From Exophiala sp. HKRS030 (lineage: Eukaryota > Ascomycota > Eurotiomycetes > Chaetothyriales > Herpotrichiellaceae): a stretch of DNA of 64,000 nucleotides. Shown piece by piece: positions 1-10,726 of this stretch. The stretch's first letter is position 1. Each line of letters starts with the position of its first letter. A model generated the notes under the pieces. That model was given only the letters and a program-made list of their open reading frames with translations, was not told the origin of the DNA and did not search any database. The position numbers and the translations under genes were made by a program. The DNA lies in contig JAHWDD010000012.1 of assembly GCA_023897205.1 (NCBI GenBank), positions 496,001 to 560,000 on the forward strand, written 5' to 3'.

Positions 1-494
1 GTATTAGTTTCTGGTAAACGAGGTAAGCATCATCTTTGAAACAGGGCCAAGGTACAACGTCCGTAAGATCTTAGCATCAGGTACGGAGTACGGCGTAGGA
101 GGTTTGCACTATCTGGGGTTAATTCTTAGTCCTCCGTAGATTCGCCCTCGGTAATAAACTCGGTTACCCCCGAACTCGCCCAAGCCGCTCACGTGGACGC
201 TCATCCGGCCTCACTTATTGACGGAGAAGGTATGGGTAAAGGTGGTAAGTACTGAAGATTGACATGTAAATTCAGGCATGTCATGATAGCATACAAACAC
301 CTACCTGCGAATCAAGAGTCTTTTCGAATACGCAAAAGCTATACAATTCTGTCAAAGCTGAAAAAATGGGTTTGGCTGACGCAAGCTCATCAGACAGTGA
401 CATTTGGTGCTGACGTGAGTGAAAGCTGAACAAGAAGATTTGACCAACGAACGAATCGATCAAAAGAAAACTAGGGACAAAATCATCATCATCA
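1..494. other. Non-coding left edge, 3' side of the GNAT gene
   Basis: No coding region is recognisable. It holds one exact copy of the dispersed word TACGGAGTA at 82-90 and a related CTCCGTA near 131. An (ATC)5 microsatellite at 482-498 runs into the stop codon of the neighbouring acetyltransferase gene. Confidence 0.5.
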
Positions 495-1229
495 TCATAA
501 TGTCTTGACCAACCAGATGGCCCCTTCGGTTCTACCTTGCTCTCCTGAAGCGCCATGGTCGAGAACGGCAGGAAATCGTGTAAAGCCTAGACGGGTATAA
601 AACTTTCCAGCGTCGTCGTTCGCCGCAGCCATACCCAAATGAACTCCCTTTGCGCCTTGCTTCTTAGCCACCTCGCAAAACCTTTCGATCAGTCGTTGAC
701 CAAACCCTCTTCTCTGGTACTCCGGCAGTATGTCAATGTGTAAATGTGCAGGCCACGACTTCATCAACTCCGGCCAGTCCTCGTGCAACATACCTTCCGG
801 GTGGAACATGATGTTTCTCAGGGCGTTCGGTAGGTTCTCATTCCATCTGACCGACTCATCTGGTCGAGGCTTTTCGATGCCTTCCAGCTGAACGTAGGGG
901 ATGAAGACGGCCCGGTATTTATGCACGAAAGACGGCGTGTCACAGATCCCCAAGAGATAGCCCACCGCCCTTCCATCGCCGTCGTCCAAGACGTAACAGG
1001 TGTCGGGTTGCAACAAAAAGTACGGCCGACACCAGAGGTATGAGCCGTAATGAAGGACCGGGTCACCGGCCGCTCGCAAGTCGGGTGCCGCAGTCTCCCT
1101 GAACTATGAGCAGAAACAATTTGTCAGACGTTAGCCTGCTCAGTGTTTTCTGTGAATGTGTCGAGAGCGGCTCACAATATGTATCATGGCGTCCTGATCC
1201 GACTCGACGTATGGGCGAATAAAGGCCAT
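495..1229 (-). CDS. GNAT-family N-acetyltransferase (two exons)
   Basis: Exons are 1176-1229 and 495-1103 on the minus strand. The 72-nt intron has a GTGAGC donor and a CATAG acceptor, and joining keeps the frame (phase 0), giving 220 aa. The N-terminus MAFIRPYVESDQDAM is the usual GNAT beta1/alpha1 opening. The acetyl-CoA pyrophosphate-binding loop (motif A, Q/R-x-x-G-x-G/A) is seen as QRRGFGQRLI after the strand LHIDILPEY, followed by the GVHLGMAAAN strand and FYTRLGF near the C-terminus. The family transfers acetyl groups from acetyl-CoA to amines; the substrate cannot be deduced. It resembles the fungal GNATs that are often annotated next to GH84-like hexosaminidases, but no such gene is adjacent. 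The 3' end abuts an (ATC)n repeat. Confidence 0.85.
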
Positions 1230-1747
1230 GTTTGGTTGGGGGGGGAGGTTTGTCACGACGACGAGCAGGGAGGGGCCGAGGGAATATGTTTCAACTCGAG
1301 ACTCGCGGGCAAAAACAGCTTTACGGGGTATCAAACAGGAGTGTAGAGGCATTCAAATTGACATGACCCTTGATAAAAACGCCATGAATCCAGAAACGAG
1401 GTGAGGTGTGTTGTTTGCACGATCGTACCGTTGTGATGAAATTGATCATGGTCACGAGGAGGAGAGATGTGAAGCCGAAGATACGGCGAGAAGCGGTTCT
1501 CTACTCCGTCTCCCTTCACCATCCTCGCCGGTGTTTAACCGGGGGACTACATACGGAGCAAGTTATTGAGGGGTAAGCCTACATAAGTACCTGGTATACA
1601 CAGCAAGTGACCTATTCACCTTCCCTTCCTCAAGGGTCAAGTGAGTCAGCCTCAAGCCCGAAACTCTAGGGGGACTTTGACCGCAGCAAGTGAGGGTCGG
1701 CATGAACAAAAGCCTGCAGTACAATTCCAGGTCAACCTGGATAAGAA

Positions 1748-1764
1748 CTCTCTCTCTCTCTCTC
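1748..1764. repeat. (CT)n microsatellite
   Basis: Seventeen bases of alternating C and T in intergenic DNA. Confidence 0.9.
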
Positions 1765-1847
1765 CCTACCTCTGTCTTCCTCAAAGTGTTCGAAGAGAAG
1801 CAGACAGGGAATTCTGGATGATCCAACGTCGCATGTAAATGGATGAT

Positions 1848-1871
1848 TGACACTGACACTGACACTGACAC
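1848..1871. repeat. (TGACAC)4 tandem repeat
   Basis: Four perfect copies of the hexamer TGACAC in intergenic DNA. Confidence 0.95.
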
Positions 1872-2245
1872 TTTTAGAATAGGGCGTACATTGATATGTT
1901 CACATGTCACTACTAGTATACCGAGGACAATTACTTGTATGAAACTCCTCTGACTCATCCAAAGGAAAATCAATAATCCGTCCCCCCCGAAAACCAAAAA
2001 TGAGAAAACAAAAGTGGGTCTTTAGATGTTCCGACCGACTTTCGGGTCTTTTTTTTTTTTGAGAACCATCCAAAAAAGGGACGAAAACAACAAACCCAAA
2101 AAAATTTCCATTCCGTATCCGGTAACGAGTTATCGTAAAATACTCTTGTACATACGTACCTAGCGCACGGGTCGTTCCTGTTCGGTATCATAGGTGCCTA
2201 CAAGTAGGTACCTAGGTAGTGCTTGTAACACACGGACGTCCCGGT

Positions 2246-2263
2246 GGCGGCGGCGGCGGCGGC
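2246..2263. repeat. (GGC)6 microsatellite
   Basis: Six perfect GGC triplets, not inside any supported reading frame. Confidence 0.95.
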
Positions 2264-3398
2264 AAAACGAAAACGGCCTCGTGAGTCACCACGTGGTGTG
2301 GGTTTGATGCGACGATGGAATGATCAAGAAGGATCAAAACAACCGTCGATTTTTTTTTATTAGTCACCCCAAAGCCCACTTGGGGTCGTTCGTCCGTTGT
2401 AAGTGACGGCTTCGATCCCTTGTCAGGCTGAAAAAAAATGTTGTAACAATCTTGTTAAAAAATGGATCCGAATCCAGATTTCAGGGCCGTTTTCAGTTCA
2501 CGTCTTTCTGGACCGGGCCGCGCGATTAATTTTTGGGAAATCTTCCCATTGTAGGATACCTGTCCCGTACCTAGGTACATTAAAAGTATTTGTTTGATCA
2601 ATTGAGGACCGGGAGGTTAATCCCGAAACCAGTCTGTCGGTCCCGGGATTTTCCCTAATGGTATGTTGTTCTGTTCACAAAAGAAAGCACATGGCGAAGA
2701 TTGCGAGTACATATACAGTCGTGTTGCGATGGAACGGGATCGAGATGGGCGGTGAGGCACGCAACGAAACAAATCGAACAAGTTGCAAAGACCATAGGAT
2801 GTTCTTCATGTTCAATATAGAGTTTTTTTTTTCAATTTCCTCTTCTACATGTTTGTCTGACTGGAATGTTTGATCCAGGTCTCGTAGCAACAATAAAGCG
2901 CTACAACGTGTTCCTCCGCTTGAGTACTTCAGGACAGACATGACCACCGACCAACACGGCGTGAAGGAAACAGGTGTAGAGCCCAAAGCTCATCCAATAG
3001 CCTGTCCCCGACGTCGTGTCTTGGAAGGTGTCCGTCGGACGAAGCAACCCGCGTTCGTAGACCCAATCTTCATCTCCATCTCGTCCTCATCGGGATCTTC
3101 TTCAAAATATTATCCTTTGCCGTCGCGCACCGTTGTTGAGTAGCCTTGGAAGAAATAGGCTGTAAAGTTGCCGTAGTTTTGTTCCCTCCCGTAGTGAAGG
3201 AGAGAACAGCATCGGCTCGAAGGGGGAAAAAACCATCATCGAACTCGGACCAGTAACGCTGGTGGTCGAGTAGGGGGTATATCATTATGAAAACGTTTCG
3301 AGGCAATAAAGTCGTAAAAAAAATGTTCGTCGACGTCATGGTCTTGGGGACGATAAAAGTCGTAGAGTGGTGAGGTCATGATGCAGTAAAGAAGTCCT

Positions 3399-3824
3399 TC
3401 ACCTCCTCGGCCTCCTCGACTCTGTCCTCATCAACGCCAATCCGCCCAGATCCTCCTCTACGTCTTCATCTTCTAATGGGAAACCATAGTCGTCGAATCG
3501 AGGTTGTTCGTCTGAAGGTTGTTGTTTCCGTCTTCGCTCCTCTCTCGGCGACTTCCTCTCCTCCTCCAAAAGGTACTTCTCCTCCGTCGGTGACGTTTGC
3601 CGTTCTCGTTCCGTTCGGGCAATGTCTTGTAGTAGTAACTCGAGGATGTGGTCGTGGCTGAGTTTGAGCCTCAGGTCTTCCCGGACCACTTTCTCAGATG
3701 ACTTTCTCCGCGCAGTGTCGGCGAGTTGGTATGTGACTTCGCGTGATAACCTCCTCTGAGGCGAAGGAGGCGCCAGTTCACGTGAGGGCGGTCTGCTCAA
3801 CTCTTGCATGATGGAGAGCGGCAT
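3399..3824 (-). CDS. Small charged hypothetical protein
   Basis: I do not recognise this 141-aa protein. The start is placed at the ATG whose product begins MPLSIMQELSRPPSREL. The frame continues upstream to 4055, but that part is low-complexity and not protein-like. The middle is helical and basic/acidic (DLRLKLSHDHILELLLQDI, then ERERQTSPTEEKYLLEEER), with serine/proline/arginine-rich flanks and an acidic stretch DEDVEEDLGG close to the end. It shows no signal peptide or membrane segment. The biased composition and heptad-like leucines suggest a short coiled coil or disordered regulatory protein. The alternative is a chance open frame in purine-rich DNA. Confidence 0.5.
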   Translation of the reverse strand: MPLSIMQELSRPPSRELAPPSPQRRLSREVTYQLADTARRKSSEKVVREDLRLKLSHDHILELLLQDIARTERERQTSPTEEKYLLEEERKSPREERRRKQQPSDEQPRFDDYGFPLEDEDVEEDLGGLALMRTESRRPRR

Positions 3825-6794
3825 GGTTGCTGACTGTTTCTTGATTTGGAAATTTTGTGTGCGTGGGTTTTGGGGGAAACGAGCAGGTATATAGATATGT
3901 TGATAGTGTAACAGTCCCGACCGGAAAAAGGATTTTCTGGTGGAGACCGTTGTTTGGGTGGAAAGGGGAAAGGAAAAAAAAACTCGATCAAAAGTGACGG
4001 GAGGATGGAGTATTGTAATAATGTAGTAGCGTTTTAGTAAGGACGTGGACAACAAAGTGGTAGCCTCGCCCTTCTTCTTTTTGGCATGTGAGAGAAAAGG
4101 ATCAGGCTGGACTGGACAAAATTCGGCTGAACCTTTCTTGGCCGGAGCCGGATGGCAAAATGTTTTTTGTACGAGGGTCTGCTTAGTCGTACTTGTGAAA
4201 CGTGTTTGCTATTGCTATTGCTTTTGCATTTGCTAGTGCTAATGGTGGAATGTAGAGGGTTGTTCTTTTGTACTCGTCTTGTAGGGAGAAAAAAGAGGGG
4301 AAGAATGAGAAGAACTAGAGATGATGAGCTCGTATATATGACTTTGACCAGAATTGAGATTAGTAGATGCTTCAGTTAAGGATTAGTGGATGCCTGAGTC
4401 ACAATGGCAACGGTGTAAAAGGGTCTTGGATCGGTAAGCTGTGCCGTAAGTACGAGAAGGGCGGTTGAGTAAACGCCGTATTGAACTCGTACGATGGCAC
4501 GGAAGGCGGGAGAATTGGGAAGCCAAATACGAGGTTCCAAGAGTCATTCGGATCTTAGGGCGCAGCAAAAGACAAAGGCGCGTTTGGGATCCGCAAAGAA
4601 GAACGTCAAAATGCCAATTCGGAAACAAAATTACACGATTGCCATCAAATCAACATGGACTTTGGACTCATGCTGCAGGCACCATCGGAATTGATTGGCT
4701 CGAGCGTTGGATGGCGCGATGTGATGAATAAGGAATTGTTCGTCCGATCGGAAGAAAAATGCCGTGACGAAAGCTTCAGCGTCAAGCCTACAGTACATCC
4801 TGTGACAACCACAGCATCCGTATTCCCGTGTCATTGTCACAATTGCGTGTTTCTCGTAGGTAGAGAGTGAGACAGAGACGAGAAGGCCACAAGGGAGACG
4901 AACGGTCTTTCTCACCGAGCGAGAAAACATCAATATTGCTCACTTGCTGCATGTTTATTACGGGAGTTCGGAGTCTTTGGCTGTGCCCATGATGATCTGC
5001 TCGCTTCCTCGGCTCAAACTCCAGCCCAATATTGACCGCCTGGACGGACATTATTGCGACAAAACCCCCCACGTCAGGCAGCAAGGGGCCCTTATCTCCC
5101 GCTTATCACGGGTGCGAAGCCTTTTAACTGCGCGTATACGGATACTGGGGGGGCACTAACCCCTAACGCCTATTGCCTAGGCGCCCGCCTCACTGTACGC
5201 CTTTCCACTACCATATCTGCGCCTTTTGTTGTCCTAATACTACTTCTGGTAGGTTTCTTGCAGCAGACGTGCAGCGTGTTTGACAGTAATGCAACCTGCA
5301 ATCCTTCCTCTACCCTGTCACCCTCAGAGTATGGAGCACGTTGATTCCCAACACAAGCCAACAAATTGCACATGCCCCTCGCACAACTGTGTTGACTACT
5401 CCGTACTTCCATGTTTCGTCCATTATGGCTCGATGCGGAATCATGCATCTCTCCGTCCGCTCAGAACGAAATCAAAGTTTGGGCAGTCAGGGGTCATCGA
5501 GTCAGATGATGATGCCTGACAAACCTACGGAAGTTTGGCTTTCTGAAATGGTGCAGGGGTTGCCGTGTACGAGTACGATCAGGATTCAAATGCTTCATGT
5601 CCGTCCTCCCGGGCTCCGGCTGTCCTGTTCTCCGTGCCATCTCCTGAACGATAAGCCCTGCCAATACGAGTTACAGTCAGCCATCCCAGGCAAGTCACAA
5701 AGACAATCATCTTAACGTTGTGCTTCTTCGACGATTGGTCATGTACGAGGCTTGTTGGTCATTTTCCTCGGTCTAGAGTTGTTCAACCAACTGACCCCAG
5801 ATCCCCCCATCTCCGCGTTGGTTAGCTTCATCTACTCATAAGCACAACAGTAGGGAGGAATAACCGGACCGCAAATCCTGCTCCGCGGACATTGCGGAAG
5901 CGCGGATTTTTTGTTTCTCTTCCCATGGGACCATCTCCCCTTCCTAGATTGCGTGGATCATAGTGTCTGACCTCATAAGACCAGTGACAACGGTAAGCGT
6001 ACGCTGGCACTCCTTGTTCGGGTCCAGTGTTGAATTACAATGGCCGGATACTGGGGAGTGCGAACATCAAAGCCTCGACGACCGCGGTTAAATGTTTGAA
6101 GTACGATTCAATCACCGCGGGGATATTCGAACGATCTACAAGCCATGACTTACAGACCTTGATTTTCGAGGTCGCTGCTTCTCGATGACATAGCAATCAA
6201 CATTCGTAATAGCGGACGTCTACTGTAGTTCCCGCGGACAGAATACCTCCCACACCTGTAAAGAGACCTCGCAAACCAGTGCGATGAATTTCCCCAGATT
6301 CAAAACATGCATCGAGGACGAACATTATTGGAAGGAAACCTGCTACACGTTCCCAGGTCCCGGCGAGAACTCCGACCAAGGTCGACGAAGTCAAGTAGAG
6401 CACCCGGAACCCCTCCTATCCACTGTCAATCCACCTACCAAATGAGGGAGTTGCGCTCATGGCTGGTCATTGCTAAGTCGCGCAACGACCGAGGTACGAT
6501 ATGATTAAGATCATGGCATCTGTTCCTCCTTACATTGCATTCATCGAGCAAGGCTGAGCGATTTTCATAAATCGCGTCGCGCTAGGATCCAAGTGGAGAT
6601 AAGTCTCCACCCCCGAGGCTTCAGGTACTGTATGTGTACGGTTTCTGACCTGCCGCCGATGCCGGAAGAATGTAGTCCATCTCATTCACCTCATTGTTGT
6701 CATTCCCTAAGGAAGCCTGCTTGGTGATCGCATGTCGAACCCGGGTTATCCCGCGCAGCATCCCTCTTTCCAGACACGAGTGAACCGAATTTCA
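3825..6794. other. Intergenic, no gene recognised
   Basis: Three kilobases without a convincing coding region. The longest open frames (about 100-124 codons around 5.0-5.7 kb) show no family motif, overlap one another in several frames and lack splice-supported extensions. One exact TACTCCGTA word lies at 5397-5405. Confidence 0.5.
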
Positions 6795-8685
6795 TCACGA
6801 TTTGGCCTGTTCCCTCTCCAGGCTCGTCGAACTGCCCATACGGAGGCCTTCATCGGACACGTCCATCTTCTTATCCTTTGGCACTTCCTTACCACCAGGT
6901 ACATTCTCGACAGATCGTCCCTGATTGAAAAGCACAACGCTCGCCCGTCGCTCCTTTGCAGCCTTTTCTTTTGCCAAGAATACTTCCTGCTCCTTCCTGC
7001 TCTTCTTGAGATCCACAAAGAAGAACAGGAGTAAGAAACTCAGCAAGCTCAGTCCGAACAGGAAATAGAATGGTAGACTGTTGTTTCCCGTGGGACTGGC
7101 ATCGATGATGGCGCTACTGACAATCGGGCCGATGAATGCGGATGTCTTGCCCTGTCAACCCGTTAGAGCTATTCTCCTTTTGGACCTGAAAAACATACCA
7201 TGATAGAGTACAAGCTGAAGAACAAGAATTCTTTGCCTCGTGGAGTCACTTCACTGATCATCGTCTGACTGTAGGCATACCATTGGCACCTTAAAGGAAT
7301 TAGCAATCTTAACACAACCCATCGACATGTCCATAACATACACCACCAGACCATATACTGCCGAGTACAGCCAGAACTCCCACTCGTGATGATAACCTAT
7401 TTTGTGGGTCCAGATACCAATCATTCCCCAAAGATCCAGCAATAGAATGCCGATCATGACAAAATCGAACATGGTTTTCGTGCTGAGACCGTATCGTTTC
7501 TGAATTCTCCAGTAGCCCCAGATCCCGACGAGCTGGGTTGCGATGCCGACCATCAGAATGTAGGTTAGAGTCAAGGTGTTGTAGCTAACCACGGAATTTT
7601 GGAGCGTGGCGATAACCGTCACTGTTGTGTTGAGGCTGTCGCCGAGCAAGAAATAGCCTGACAGATAGGGTTAGAACGCACCCTTTCGTACTTCCGAGAG
7701 AAAGGAAATGCTCACCAATGAGATATATCAGACTCTGCTTCAACTCCCAGATCTGAACCATTGCTCGCCAAATGTTCCAAAATCCCACACTTATCACGTT
7801 CATACCTGGTGGAAGCTGCTGCCCGGGGCGCTTTTTCTCGAGGATGAACCAGGGAATAGCAAGGCAGATCCAGACGCCGGTGGCATATGCGATCAAGACG
7901 GAAAGACCCCACAAATTCTTCTCGACACTAGCATTCACGTCCAAGGCGAAGAGAATGCCCACAAGGATGGCCAAAATGACAAGTTCGCCGGCACTCTGCA
8001 TGATGAAGGCGACGTTATAAACTTTGTTGCGTTCCATCATATCTGCAAAGTCGTAGTCATCTCGAGTGATTTCGCCGTTTTCAAACTGCTCGGCCTTCTT
8101 TCGCATCACGGGCTGGTTCCGAGCGAGACCGGGAAAAGCAGCGGTCCAGAAGGTTATACACATTTGATATGCAATCAGTCCGACCATGTAGAGTCCAGTT
8201 GCAATTGGCCACTTTTCTTCAGTATGCACTCCGAGCCAGCCAAAGCCCAGCGAGAAGGCGACGATTGACCAGAAAATCAAAATCCATGGTCGCCATCGTC
8301 CATAATCCGCCATACTTCCCAGAAGCAGAAACAAGACGACTTGGATCGCAAAAGAAATGCCGTTTGCAAGTAATACAATCGAATTGATCGTTCGATAGGC
8401 GCCCAGAAATTGTAATCTGCCTGAATCGCCTGCAGCTTCGTAAAGAAGGTCCTGGAATAAGGTTGGTGCAAAATTGAAGAGGGTCAACCCATTGTTTCCA
8501 ATGTAGTAACAGTAATAGACCCATCGCTCCCATTTCGATGTTTCGTATCTGGGGTCGAATTGATCGGGCGCGATAGGACGCTCTTCCTCGGACTCTCCAG
8601 GCCCAGCCAGTTCAGGATCACGGATCGCGTCTTCTGCGAGAGGGCCCGTGGCCGCTACAGCCATGCCTGCATTTGCAACGGACAT
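6795..8685 (-). CDS. ATG22: ATG22-type vacuolar amino-acid effluxer (four exons)
   Basis: Exons are 7716-8685, 7342-7657, 7199-7289 and 6795-7151. The introns are 58, 52 and 47 nt; the second has a GTATGT donor and a GCTAAT branch site. The product is 577 aa. The start is the ATG at 8685, in a good context (CACAATGTC); the frame stays open upstream but only to a GTG. ATG22 proteins belong to the major facilitator superfamily and export amino acids from the vacuole after autophagic breakdown. Family marks visible are WERWVYYCYYIGNNG near residue 52, NFAPTLFQDLLY, YFLLGDSLNTTVTV across the first splice junction, YAYSQTMISEVTPRGKEF across the second, and GKTSAFIGPIVSSAIID across the third. There are about 12 hydrophobic segments and a charged cytosolic tail. 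It is divergent from frq. Confidence 0.93.
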
Positions 8686-10726
8686 TGTGCAGGTGAAGTT
8701 CCTCGGCAAAGTAGCGCAAGGAGACTTTTCAGGATAGAGAGCCACGCCCGAAGCAAGCTAGAAATCCAAGAAAAGTCCTGATTATAGCGAAAAGGCAAGA
8801 GGCAAAAGACAAGGACCAAATTTGCGACCCCAACGGAGTAGTCCCAATTTGCAACTGTTTAGGGCAATAGTATCCCCATGACGAGTTGTTGAGATATGGC
8901 AATGGACAACGGGGGTTGATTGCTGTAGGGTATATCAGTGGCTCGATCGCAAGGGCCTTCCAACGTCAGTTAGAATGCCAGAGCAACATGATTGTGTGGT
9001 GTTACAGCGAGCTTGAAATTTGCCTGGGAAAACAGCCAATCTGGACCATGGATTTGTCCGCATCGGAGATTTCGATTGGCTGCAAAGGAATCAAGAGATA
9101 AGCTTAGTCAAAGACTTATCTTGTGTAGCTTGATGCTGTCTCTAAAACATAATGCTTTGTGTATGTATACAAGGAATAGCTGCCGTAGAGCAGATAATGA
9201 ACTAAGATCGATGAACAAGCAGTCGTAGTTATAATTTGGCCAGTCCGAGCAGTTGCAGTAGCTTGGAGCAGGAGCAATAGTTCGAAGGAAACTGCTGTCT
9301 CACGTGATTCACTTTCGGATTTTCAATACTCCGTAACATCCAGAGATCGCAAGAGGTATGACATCATTCACGTGATCTGACGCAAAATGGCGTCCTGTAC
9401 GGAGTACGAATACGGGCAACGAGTACCTCGTAGGTGCCAGCACGTCGATACTCCGTTCAGATCTTCGGCGCCCCAGAACTTTGACTCTGCGCGACACACT
9501 TTAAGAGAACTGGTGGTGGAAACGCCCCGGCCAGAAGCCACCTGTCGACGTCATAGGGTGCAGTTCAGCTCGATGCCCTTCTGGAAAAAACAACCTTGAC
9601 TTCGTAAATACGCTGCAGGGCCTTGTAAACAACAAGTTCGCAGGGTCCAGCGAGTGCCTGTAAATAGCCAATAATGTGCCTGACGATCAAGACAATTGCG
9701 TAGGCAGAAAACATGGCAAGGTGATCGCTACGAATCATCTACGAGCCAACTGCGAATCATCGCCGATTTCTCGGTGGCGGACGCTGGCCTGGTGGTCCTT
9801 GGCGCAGGGCTACCGTACTAGGAGCCGAGGGTCAAGGAAGCGAGTCCACTTGTACAAGTATGGGTTGATACTCCGTAATTGTCATGTTAGTCCATGTCCT
9901 TGTGTATAGGAGTTGAGGGTGGTTGTGGTGTTCGAGGTTCTGGACCTGGGGATAATCATGTATCTCTACCGATAAAACAGATCGATAACGTCGCTCGTTG
10001 ACGGGGAGGCGGAAAATGCATGTACATCGGTGCTAAAATCGGCCTCTTCTAAGGCCTAAAGACCCTTCGAATGGTTCTGGCCGATGGTGGTAGACAGCAT
10101 CGATGCACTGAAACGGCAGTGATGACAACCCGGGCCAATGATGGGACACAGAGGATCATCGTCGATGTGTGTCAAATTCAGGGTCTCGATTCTGGCCCAA
10201 GGTCCAGATGATAGTCGATGGCGCAGGGATACGAGATGGAGCTCCGACGTCACGTGGGAGGCTCGCTGCTTCATTTTCTCAGATCTGTTGTGTGGTGCTC
10301 GATCGGGACGCTCTTTTCCAAATCGATGATTCCCAAGGCCTCTCGAGATCGAACCACACACAGCACACCCTCACTATTCCAGTGCTTTCGCAATGCCCAC
10401 CCGTACCAAAATGGCTTCCCCTGCTGCCCTCACGTCGATCTGTTGTCTGCAAAGTCTCACCACCGCATCCTTCTTGTCGCTATTTCTACAACGATTCCCT
10501 CTCAACACCCCCTCTACAACGTATCACCGCCTAGATACGCAAAGATCCCATTTCGGATCTTTTTGCACTCAGACACCAGATCCCACGAAATCCACCCTGA
10601 CTGCAATCCCGCAGTTCCGTAACACCTTCCTACCCTCGCTCGACCTACGCCTCCACGACAACAGCGATTACCTTGCCGAAGCCTGCGCTTAAACCACGAT
10701 ACCGCACTCCTAAGCGATGACGCAGT
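8686..10726. promoter_or_regulatory. Divergent ATG22/frq intergenic region and frq leader
   Basis: About 2 kb between the ATG22 start (minus) and the frq start (plus), so it should hold both promoters and a long frq 5' leader. Three TACGGAGTA/TACTCCGTA words lie at 9327-9335, 9398-9406 and 9869-9877. GATC/CGAT-rich stretches, for example at 10154-10167, loosely recall the paired GATN/CGATN boxes bound by the White Collar complex in Neurospora, but the match is imperfect. Several ATG-initiated short frames precede frq, the last at 10393-10692. No other gene is evident. Promoter function is inferred from position only. Confidence 0.45.

Larger units (their letters stand above)
1230..3398. other. 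Intergenic, no gene recognised
   Basis: About 2.2 kb with only short non-conserved reading frames. It contains several microsatellites (listed separately), poly-T tracts near 2050 and 2350, and palindromic GTAC/CTAG-rich words at 2205-2218 and 2568-2579. I see no transposon ends or structural RNA. Confidence 0.5.

Noticed and set aside
8686..8745. Upstream extension of the ATG22 frame
   Set aside because: The extended frame begins with GTG, not ATG, and its residues are not conserved; the ATG at 8685 has a good initiation context.
10154..10167. Light-response element of the Neurospora type ahead of frq
   Set aside because: The sequence GATCATCGTCGATG only partly fits the paired GATN-C/CGATN pattern; kept as a remark, not annotated as a site.
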